Assembly (NCBI GenBank): GCA_029210465.1 | Contig: JARGDL010000012.1 | Span: forward strand, 1-64,000 | Reading direction: 5' to 3' | Source: Stygiobacter electus | GTDB taxonomy: Bacteria > Bacteroidota > Ignavibacteria > Ignavibacteriales > Melioribacteraceae | DNA length: 64,000 nt | In this document: positions 56,121-64,000 of the stretch, in pieces | Position numbering within the stretch: the first letter of the stretch is position 1 | How the letters are laid out: each line of letters opens with the position of its first letter | Made by a program: the position numbers and the translations under genes | Notes under the pieces: generated by a model | What the model saw: the letters and a program-made list of their open reading frames with translations, nothing else | Told to the model about the DNA's origin: nothing | The model's database searches: none

Positions 56121-59100
56121 ATGTCAAAAACACTGCTTATACTTTTGGGAATTTTCTTTGTCGGTGCGCTCTCTGCAAAGACGATGAATAAGATGAACTT
56201 TCCGATGAATGGGAATGCTTTCGTCGTGAACGGCAGCACTAACACTGTCACGCACTACGCGCAACTTCCTCCATCGGAAAACTGGACTACATTTCAAAAT
56301 AGTTCTCAGAAATTTTATTCATTCACCAACACTCTCGAGCTTGACCAGATTGAATCTACATCGTTTGTTGTTGATTTTGATTACAAGCTTAAGATTACGG
56401 GGACACTAAACGTATGGAAGATTGGCTCGGGTGATCCTGAGCCCGCTCAGAATATCACTCTTGAAATTAATTATGATCCCAACACCCAAAAAACCAGCAG
56501 ACGAATCGATTATTATGCATACTCAAACGTATACAAGTCAGAATTTATTATTGAGTCGGTTACATTGACAAGTGTTGCATCACCATCAGACTTATATGAA
56601 AAGGTAGCCAGTATTGTCGAGTTAAATTTTGGAATTGAACAGACATCGTTCTTGAAACCTATTTTTTCTAACGCGCCTTTATTTTACAAACCTTGTGTTG
56701 ACAACACAACCAATGAACTGATATTAAGTTGGAACATCGTTAGTTATGCTGAAGAATATGAATTAGAGATCACTTTTAAAGATAATTATTCTAATAACTT
56801 TAGCACTCCACTTCCGGCGTCAGCACTTAGGTATGATTTCAAAGAAAATTCTACAAGGATTGTTACAAAACAAAATTATTATAGAATTCCGTTAGTCTAT
56901 GAACGCGGTTATCTATTATACCGTGTAAGGGCTGTAGGAATGGGAGGTGTAGATTGGAATAAAAGAATACCATGCGCATGGTCTGCCGGCGATCCATTCG
57001 GATCTGTTGCTGCTTTCACAAATAAGTACGGTCCAATTCCATCTCACATGGGTGATAAAATCAACTGGCAGTTGAGCACAACTTACAGCGATGATGGTAA
57101 GAGAAAGGATGTCGTCCAATATTATGATGGTTTGTTTATGAACCGCCAGACAGTTACAGGTGTAAGTCAGTTAAAAAATATGTTCACTCAAAATGTCCTA
57201 GATAATTCCAAACCGAACAAGTACAAACTTGATGACTTAGAAAGAAAGCAAGTATTAGGAAAAGTTAATGAGGTTGGAGAGCAGGATAAAAGTCTGCCAA
57301 TACCTGCAGGTAATGTAAGTTTAAGTCCGGCAACCGGAATATCGCATTTACCATTATTTCCGGTTGGATGTACATTCTACGGCAGCGAAAAAATTAAGGA
57401 AATTATCGCACAGGAAGTTATCTACGATTTTAACGGGCGCCCTGCTTTACAGATCTTACCGGTACCAACCGGAACGCATAAAATCACGTACATAAAAAAG
57501 CTTAATAAAAATATTGCAGGAAGTTCTTACTCATGGAAAGATTTTGATACTGTAAATAATTGTTTACTCACTGCACATCCCATGAGTGACGTTGCTTCGG
57601 GTAATGCATTGGGTGCGGGCGTTTACTATTCGCAGAAGAATCCTAACAAACTTGGCTTCAATGCTTTCATCCCCGATAGTAAAGGTTATCCTTTTTCAAG
57701 AGTTCAGTACACATTCGACAATACTGGCAGAACATACCGGCAAGCTGGTGTTGGAATAGTTCATGCACTGGATATACCGAATCTAGTTGGACATGAAACA
57801 AAATTTTATTACGCCAAACCTAACCAGGTTGAATTAGATCGAATGTTCGGCAATGAAGTTGGATATGCCGAAAGGTATCAAAAAAATATGGTAGTAGATC
57901 CGAACGGGCAGGTTTCTGTTTCTTATCTTAACCCGGAAGGAAAAACTATCGCGACAGCATTAACAGGTTTGAAACCTGATAATCTGATTCCTCTTGATAA
58001 TGAAAGTAATCCGGAAGTAACAATTCATGTAGATCTGCTTGCAAGCAATACACCCGACAGCCTCGAACACAGTCTCACTGTCAATGAACAATTTAATGTT
58101 GCCGCCGAAGCAGAGTATAAATTCGATTATTCAGTAAACGGTGAAAAACTTAGTTATAGTTATTGCCTAAATAATAATATTTGCCTCGATTGTATTTATG
58201 ACCTTGAAATCAAGTTGATCTACAATGAAGCATGCAGCACGATCCCAATCTTTTCATACAACGGTACATTTGGCGACCTTGTCAACCCAAATAATCCTGG
58301 CCAACTCAATATGGATCTTAGCTGTATGAATTCTTCGAGAAATCTTGATACTCTTGTTACGCTTCAAGCCGGAAGCTATACTCTTGTAAAAACTTTGAAA
58401 GTAAATAAATTTGCTGCTGATGCTTATGTAAAACTTGTTTTTAAAGATACATGTCAGAGCGTACTTCAAGAATTTTTGGACGAAGAAATAAACAAGATAG
58501 ATACAATGGACTGCTACCAAGCTGATCTAAGTCCTAAACCGTTGAATGAATGCGATCGTGCCAGATACATGATGCTTGTTGACGTATCGCCGGGCGGTCA
58601 ATATGCACAGTACGATATTACTAATATTACAATCAATGGGGTGGTAACCACGATTTACGATGCAAGTAATTATCCTCTTTCAGTTTTCAATCCGGCTAAC
58701 GTTCTGCCTACCCATCCGAATTGGATTAACCTCGGTCTCAAACTCCCTGACGGAGTAACACCCATTCCTGATCTGCAGTCTTTAATCTTGAACTGGGATA
58801 ACTTAAGTTTTCCGGGAATATTTCTTCAGTATCATCCTGAGTACTGTATGCTTGATTGGTGCGATAATCAGAATTTTGGAAAAGATTATGATCTCAAACT
58901 CAATGAAGCACTAACTTTTCAAGCAGCTATCGACTCGACTCTTATCAGCACTACTTCGACAGATCCCATTTACAAACAGATTTTTGATAATGATCCTTAC
59001 TTTCATACTGCACCGAATATAGCATTGGGCAATGATTTCTTAGCATTTCTCGCTCATCCTTGCGGAGGGACAAAGAATTTAGATTCCTTCGCTAAAGAAG

Positions 59101-62100
59101 CAGCATATTGCCAGGCTCAGCCTGCATCTCAGGCAATTATTTCCAATATGCAAAACAATTCAACTAATAATACACCGTATGCGAATCCTTCAATTCCAAC
59201 ATGTGTAATACCTTCCGGTTATCACACACCTGGTAACTCGGCATATCATGCGTTTGGTTCAGATCCGGCTACAAAAGATTACGAATGGCAGAATCTCCGG
59301 AATTTATACCTCACATACAAAGAAAAATATCTATATGAAAGCCGGAGAGATTATTCCATTAATAATGGTTGTTTCAATGGATGCATTGGAGTTCAAAATT
59401 TCTGGTTCTATCCAATGCCTTTCAATTTTTCTGGTTCCAGCTCTTATCCTAATTTTTCTGGGAGCGGAACTTTTAATGGCAATTCTTGGTCGGCAGAAGG
59501 GCATATTCCAATTAACTCTACAGACCCATGCGGAAATACACGATACTTGTACGAACATAAAGTCAAGCGGTTTACAAATCGTTATGATGCTTTCAGTAAT
59601 ACTACTACAGACATTCCAATAAATTTGGCAGATGTTAATCTCTATGATCCATGCGCTACAGAAGCGAACATCAATGTTATTCAACCACAGGTTGGTGCAG
59701 TTGTCAGTCAATATTTATGCGATTCACTTAATGTTTCCGGGCCTGTAGCACCAAGGGATAGCTGCTGGTCAAGTGATTTTACTTCAATGCTTAATCAAAA
59801 TTTACCGAACGTAACTGTTGCAAATGCAATAACTCTGACTGGAAACCAAATATCACCACTTATCAGAGATATTTTTTCTACAGCACCTATCTCTCAGATT
59901 CACACCATCATTCTTTCATTGATAGTTAATAGTAATACTAATACTAATGTGTATAATGTTAAGCTAAAAGATAATAATGACAGAGTATGTGAGTTTATTT
60001 TTTCTACTCCGATGGTAGGCGGTACTCCTAAACCAATCAGCACTGTATGCTGTCCGCTAACCTTGAACGCAAATACATTTAGTTTTAAGATAACTTTTAC
60101 TGATGGTACAACATCAAGCATAAATGCAATGACTAAATGTCAGATGCCTTTATGTCCTCCTCCTGCCTTTGTTATGCCGCAGGATTCTTGCACTACAAGA
60201 ACTTCATTCACTTTGGAATTATTTTCGTTTTTATCTATCCTAAAAGCGCCAGGTACTCCGAGCAGCGGTTTGTATCACAACGAAGGCATTTCACAGCAGC
60301 TTGATCACATGATGGAACCATTCGGTCCGATAAAATATTCGTTGAACCAGAAAAACTGCACGCTAACATTTTCACCAACATCTGTTCAATCTGAAGCTAC
60401 AATGTCGCAAAGGAAAACCATTCGATCAACAGCTGACATCAGAACACAGAGACAGGCAGATTTGCATCCTCGTCCAAAGATTCCTGCACCATGCACTATT
60501 ACATTTTCAGACTGTGACTGGATGAGCAACGATGCAACACTTATTTCTATCAAACCGTTTTTCCCAAATGGAATAGCGAATGTAGTTACACACGAATTCA
60601 TTATTACGTATTGCAAAGGCAGCAGACCCGACACATTTACAGTAAAAGGGAACAGCGGCTGCTTCCCAGTAAATGACTGCAAACCTCCTTATTTCTGCGG
60701 CAATGATACTTTACCTAAAATGCCTCCTAACAATTATAATGCATGCGTTGAGTCTAAGTTACTCACAGCCACATTTATTGCATATAGTAATTATGAAAAA
60801 TGGATTGACAGTTTAAAAACTGATCTACTTTCTAAATACTACGCAAAATGTATGAAAGCTGTTGAGACAATGTCTTATGATTATCCAGACAGGCAATTTC
60901 ATTACACCCTCTACTATTATGATCAAGCAGGGAATCTCGTCCGCACTGTTCCTCCTGCAGGAGTTCAATTATTGTCTCCGTCTCTTTCTGCACAGATAGA
61001 CAGTGACCGCAATGCACATATAATTAATGGTACCGCGGGAATTACTGCACACACATTAGTAACTAACTACGCCTATAATTCACTGAATCAAAATATTTGG
61101 CAGGTTACTCCGGATGCAGGTAAGACTACATTTTACTATGATAAACTTGGCAGAATCGTGGCTTCCCAAAATGCGAAGCAGTCTTTGAACAACGATTACA
61201 GTTATAGCTGGTATGACAAATTAGGACGTATTGTGGAAAGCGGGAAGATTCATTTAAGCGGCTCACTAAATTCGAATGTGGTTTTGAATTACAATAATTG
61301 GAAAACTTATCTCTATAGTATACCTGACCGATCGGAAATAACATTCACGCAATACGACGAATTATTTAATACTACTATCTCAGCAAAATTCGGACCTGGC
61401 GGCCAGCAGAATCTACGAGGAAGAGTAGCAAGTATTTTTTCTTTTCCAGATAAGGCAGCACAGACGGCGGGGAACTACCGTCATGCAACTCACTACACTT
61501 ATGATGTTACTGGTAATGTACCAATTGTTCTGCAAGATTATCCTACGACACCGCTTGGTACTAAAGCGATTGCCTACAACTTTGATCTCCTTACTGGCAA
61601 AGTAAATGAAGTGCGTTACGAACCCGGATTGCAGGATGAGTTCAGACATAAATACTTTTATGATGACGAACTCAGACTGACGAAAGTACAGACGAGCACT
61701 AAAGGGATTATCTGGGAAACCGAAGCAGAATATTTTTATTACAAACATGGTCCGCTTGCACGTACCGAACTCGGACAATTGAAAGTGCAGGGACTTGATT
61801 ACATCTATACCTTGCAAGGATGGATAAAAGCTGTAAACGGAACTACTCAAGATAGAACTCAGGATGCCGGAAGTGACGGCATCGCGTTGAACAATCCGAA
61901 ACAAATTACAACTCAAATAAATGGTCAACCGGTAAATACAACTGTAGAAACCGATGCAAATTATAATTCAACCGGATCAGGTTATCATAGTCTTCATAGC
62001 CCGGTAGCCGCAGATGCATTTGGCTATGTTCTCGGTTATTACAACGATCTGGTTAATCCGGATTACACACCTATTGACCCGTCGGTAAGTACAACAACTG

Positions 62101-63917
62101 GAATGGATGCAACAACCATTGGTAATGTTAAGCCATTATACAACGGCAACATTAGCAGGATGTATACATGGCTGCAAGGACAGGATATGGGCGGACTTGG
62201 AATGAATTATAGATATGATCAGTTGAACCGTCTGAAAAGTCAACAAGGATTTACAATAGCAAATACAGGTGGGCAGTCACTATTGGGAAGCGATGCTTAT
62301 AGTATGAATCTGATTTATGATCCAAATGGTAATATCATGAAGCTTGATCGAAAAGGCAGAGTCACTAATTCAACTATGGATAATTTAACTTACAATTATT
62401 ATCCCGGAACTAACAAGCTTGCTTACGTGCAAGATGCCGTCAACAGCAACTATCCCGAAACCGGCACCGTCGTTAACGGGACTGTCACTGATATTGATAA
62501 CCAGAGTAACGGAAATTATACTTACGATGAAATAGGCAATCTAATAAAAGATAATAGTGAAGGCATCAACAGCATAAAATGGAATCTGCAAAATAAAATT
62601 ACCAGCATCGCTAAGACGGGCGGGACGCAGATTGATTTTGCTTATGATGCGTTAGGAAACAGGGTTTATAAAAACTACAGTTCGGGAAATTCAGTTACGG
62701 AAACATATTACGTCCGCGATGCGCAAGGAAATATTCTTGCAACTTATGAAGTGAAAAACGATTCCCTATTTTGGAATGAACATTATCTGTATGGAAGCAG
62801 CAGACTCGGCATTTGGCATCCTAAGAAATATATTGAATCACCAGGAGACGGGTTAAGCGGTATTGTTGATTGGCAGAACATAATACCGTCAACAGTTCAA
62901 ACTATAAAAGACAGTACAATACGCGGCAGTAAGCAATATGAGTTGAGCAATCACCTTGGGAATGTTCTGGCAACCATCTCTGACCGCAGATTACAAACTA
63001 CACCTGCCGCACAAGGAACTTCGGGTATAACGGCTGATTTAATTACTGCAACAGATTACTATGCTTTTGGTATGCTAATGCCAGGCAGAAATTTTAGCAA
63101 ACAAACTTATAGGTACGGATTTAACGGGAAGGAAAATGATAATGATGTGAAAGGTGATGGCAACCAGCAGGATTATGGAATGCGCATTTATGATTCTCGC
63201 ATAGGTAAGTTTTTAACTCTTGATCCGTTGACTAAAAAGTACCCTGAATTAACCCCATATCAATTCGCAAGCAATACACCTTTAGAGGCCATTGATTTGG
63301 ACGGATTAGAAAAACAGCAGTCGACTATTAATGATGATGTTCCCATTTGGGTTAAGGCATTTACATCTGCAAGTGTCAATGATTTGGCGAATCAAGCTTC
63401 TAGCTATGCTGACAAGGCGATAGGTGTAAACGTATCCTTTAGTCTTGGACTAAAGTATGGTGTAGAAGCAGGTCCATTAAAGGGATCGATAGGTGGTTCA
63501 ATTTATTCTACAGAAATAGATGCAAGAGCGTCTGGAGTAACTGCAAGTGGAAATATTGCAAACACTAACGCAAGTCTCTCCATTGGGAATGCGTCAGTAA
63601 ACAGTGGTGCTTCGGTTGGGAATTGGAATTCAACTACTGGAGTTCAGCCAGGAATAGGATTGAATACTTCAATAAGTGGAAGTTTATCTGCATCAGACAA
63701 GAAAAATGCCAATGCATCGGTATCTACTTCAACTACTGGAAATTCAACTTTCGGCATGGATTTAGGACCACTAAGCTTTGCTCTTACTCTGGATCCTTAC
63801 AATATGTTTATGAGTATTGCAACATCTATAAAAACCATTGTAGTCGCCAAAGCTGAAGAAGTGATGATGGAAATGGACCCTTACAAGTATCTGGTTCCTG
63901 ATGAAGCAAAAAAATAA
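56121..63917 (+). CDS. RHS-repeat protein with core domain and variable C-terminal tip
   Basis: A 2598-residue exported protein (signal peptide LLILLGIFFVGALSA). The N-terminal 1590 residues hold beta-rich and Cys-containing domains. The YD repeats begin near 1600 (YYYDQAGNLVRTVPPAGV; YDKLGRIVASQNAKQ) and continue to about 2290. The RHS core motif follows at about 2313-2395: YYAFGMLMPGRNF, YRYGFNGKENDND, DYGMRIYDSRIGKFLTLDPL, PYQFASNTPLEAIDLDG. RHS shells encapsulate a C-terminal cargo. The last ~200 residues are Gly/Ser/Asn/Ala-rich with no toxin motif I recognise. No immunity gene is visible before the window ends. Confidence 0.88.
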   Translation: MSKTLLILLGIFFVGALSAKTMNKMNFPMNGNAFVVNGSTNTVTHYAQLPPSENWTTFQNSSQKFYSFTNTLELDQIESTSFVVDFDYKLKITGTLNVWKIGSGDPEPAQNITLEINYDPNTQKTSRRIDYYAYSNVYKSEFIIESVTLTSVASPSDLYEKVASIVELNFGIEQTSFLKPIFSNAPLFYKPCVDNTTNELILSWNIVSYAEEYELEITFKDNYSNNFSTPLPASALRYDFKENSTRIVTKQNYYRIPLVYERGYLLYRVRAVGMGGVDWNKRIPCAWSAGDPFGSVAAFTNKYGPIPSHMGDKINWQLSTTYSDDGKRKDVVQYYDGLFMNRQTVTGVSQLKNMFTQNVLDNSKPNKYKLDDLERKQVLGKVNEVGEQDKSLPIPAGNVSLSPATGISHLPLFPVGCTFYGSEKIKEIIAQEVIYDFNGRPALQILPVPTGTHKITYIKKLNKNIAGSSYSWKDFDTVNNCLLTAHPMSDVASGNALGAGVYYSQKNPNKLGFNAFIPDSKGYPFSRVQYTFDNTGRTYRQAGVGIVHALDIPNLVGHETKFYYAKPNQVELDRMFGNEVGYAERYQKNMVVDPNGQVSVSYLNPEGKTIATALTGLKPDNLIPLDNESNPEVTIHVDLLASNTPDSLEHSLTVNEQFNVAAEAEYKFDYSVNGEKLSYSYCLNNNICLDCIYDLEIKLIYNEACSTIPIFSYNGTFGDLVNPNNPGQLNMDLSCMNSSRNLDTLVTLQAGSYTLVKTLKVNKFAADAYVKLVFKDTCQSVLQEFLDEEINKIDTMDCYQADLSPKPLNECDRARYMMLVDVSPGGQYAQYDITNITINGVVTTIYDASNYPLSVFNPANVLPTHPNWINLGLKLPDGVTPIPDLQSLILNWDNLSFPGIFLQYHPEYCMLDWCDNQNFGKDYDLKLNEALTFQAAIDSTLISTTSTDPIYKQIFDNDPYFHTAPNIALGNDFLAFLAHPCGGTKNLDSFAKEAAYCQAQPASQAIISNMQNNSTNNTPYANPSIPTCVIPSGYHTPGNSAYHAFGSDPATKDYEWQNLRNLYLTYKEKYLYESRRDYSINNGCFNGCIGVQNFWFYPMPFNFSGSSSYPNFSGSGTFNGNSWSAEGHIPINSTDPCGNTRYLYEHKVKRFTNRYDAFSNTTTDIPINLADVNLYDPCATEANINVIQPQVGAVVSQYLCDSLNVSGPVAPRDSCWSSDFTSMLNQNLPNVTVANAITLTGNQISPLIRDIFSTAPISQIHTIILSLIVNSNTNTNVYNVKLKDNNDRVCEFIFSTPMVGGTPKPISTVCCPLTLNANTFSFKITFTDGTTSSINAMTKCQMPLCPPPAFVMPQDSCTTRTSFTLELFSFLSILKAPGTPSSGLYHNEGISQQLDHMMEPFGPIKYSLNQKNCTLTFSPTSVQSEATMSQRKTIRSTADIRTQRQADLHPRPKIPAPCTITFSDCDWMSNDATLISIKPFFPNGIANVVTHEFIITYCKGSRPDTFTVKGNSGCFPVNDCKPPYFCGNDTLPKMPPNNYNACVESKLLTATFIAYSNYEKWIDSLKTDLLSKYYAKCMKAVETMSYDYPDRQFHYTLYYYDQAGNLVRTVPPAGVQLLSPSLSAQIDSDRNAHIINGTAGITAHTLVTNYAYNSLNQNIWQVTPDAGKTTFYYDKLGRIVASQNAKQSLNNDYSYSWYDKLGRIVESGKIHLSGSLNSNVVLNYNNWKTYLYSIPDRSEITFTQYDELFNTTISAKFGPGGQQNLRGRVASIFSFPDKAAQTAGNYRHATHYTYDVTGNVPIVLQDYPTTPLGTKAIAYNFDLLTGKVNEVRYEPGLQDEFRHKYFYDDELRLTKVQTSTKGIIWETEAEYFYYKHGPLARTELGQLKVQGLDYIYTLQGWIKAVNGTTQDRTQDAGSDGIALNNPKQITTQINGQPVNTTVETDANYNSTGSGYHSLHSPVAADAFGYVLGYYNDLVNPDYTPIDPSVSTTTGMDATTIGNVKPLYNGNISRMYTWLQGQDMGGLGMNYRYDQLNRLKSQQGFTIANTGGQSLLGSDAYSMNLIYDPNGNIMKLDRKGRVTNSTMDNLTYNYYPGTNKLAYVQDAVNSNYPETGTVVNGTVTDIDNQSNGNYTYDEIGNLIKDNSEGINSIKWNLQNKITSIAKTGGTQIDFAYDALGNRVYKNYSSGNSVTETYYVRDAQGNILATYEVKNDSLFWNEHYLYGSSRLGIWHPKKYIESPGDGLSGIVDWQNIIPSTVQTIKDSTIRGSKQYELSNHLGNVLATISDRRLQTTPAAQGTSGITADLITATDYYAFGMLMPGRNFSKQTYRYGFNGKENDNDVKGDGNQQDYGMRIYDSRIGKFLTLDPLTKKYPELTPYQFASNTPLEAIDLDGLEKQQSTINDDVPIWVKAFTSASVNDLANQASSYADKAIGVNVSFSLGLKYGVEAGPLKGSIGGSIYSTEIDARASGVTASGNIANTNASLSIGNASVNSGASVGNWNSTTGVQPGIGLNTSISGSLSASDKKNANASVSTSTTGNSTFGMDLGPLSFALTLDPYNMFMSIATSIKTIVVAKAEEVMMEMDPYKYLVPDEAKK

Positions 63918-63971
63918 CGTATTAAAGATAAAAATGGTAATAATATAAAAGTTAAAAAATATCGTATTTAG
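63918..63971 (+). other. In-frame continuation after the RHS stop codon
   Basis: After the TAA at 63915-63917 the same reading frame runs 17 further codons (RIKDKNGNNIKVKKYRI) to TAG at 63969-63971. The composition resembles coding sequence (KDKNGNNI). It may be the remains of a longer C-terminus cut by a nonsense change, or chance. No ribosome site or start supports a separate gene. Confidence 0.3.
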
Positions 63972-64000
63972 TTGTAGTGATTATTCAGTTCATATGACAT

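Overview
The window reads as a chromosomal segment of a very AT-rich member of the Bacteroidota/Chlorobi/Ignavibacteriota assemblage, most like Ignavibacteria. The grounds are a type IX secretion (T9SS) C-terminal signal of the YPNPFNP type on the protein at 33068-35347, bacillithiol genes (bshB1, bacilliredoxin), a complete SUF iron-sulfur operon, lipoproteins with short Cys-box signals, and degenerate intergenic repeats (tataatgtaaaatg type). This is inference from gene content; no 16S gene is present.

Region 1 (1 to about 15785) is an integrated mobile island. It opens with an HTH (excisionase-like) gene overlapping a tyrosine integrase, followed by a type I restriction-modification operon (hsdM, hsdS, hsdR and a YgjP-type metallopeptidase). 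A complete type IV toxin-antitoxin module (abiEi-abiEii) sits between hsdM and hsdS. It is flanked by a perfect 26-bp copy of the hsdM 3' end, so the original hsdM/hsdS junction can still be read. About 1.8 kb of AT-rich DNA without credible genes follows. Next, on the minus strand, is an 819-residue highly divergent family A DNA polymerase with T7-like motifs and no visible exonuclease. The island ends at a 43-nt 3' fragment of tRNA-Asp (anticodon loop to discriminator base) followed by a strong terminator. This looks like an attachment site; the intact tRNA is expected left of position 1.

Region 2 (15.8-46.6 kb) is host backbone. It holds a J-domain protein, a lipoprotein, gatB, bshB1, a DASS transporter, a cyclophilin, two envelope proteins, ettA, sufBCDS-DUF59-bacilliredoxin followed by a cysteine-containing Rrf2 regulator, a T9SS-exported metallopeptidase-like protein, a deoxyhypusine-synthase-like protein, a GNAT/epimerase pair, and the translation cluster rplM-rpsI-rpsB-tsf-pyrH-frr. 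A LytTR response regulator and a beta-propeller sensor kinase follow. Several genes use unusual starts: TTG for gatB and rplM, GTG for sufS, and probably ATT for the LytTR regulator.

Region 3 (46.7-64 kb) is a run of secreted proteins with visibly higher GC than the rest: a DUF1573 protein, a protein with an internal nearly identical 210-bp duplication, a 1971-residue RHS-type partner, a small secreted protein and a 2598-residue RHS protein. The last four are closely packed or overlapping. The RHS protein ends in an unrecognised Gly/Ser/Asn-rich tip, and its reading frame continues 17 codons beyond its stop. The adjacent two-component pair may control this operon (inference from adjacency only).
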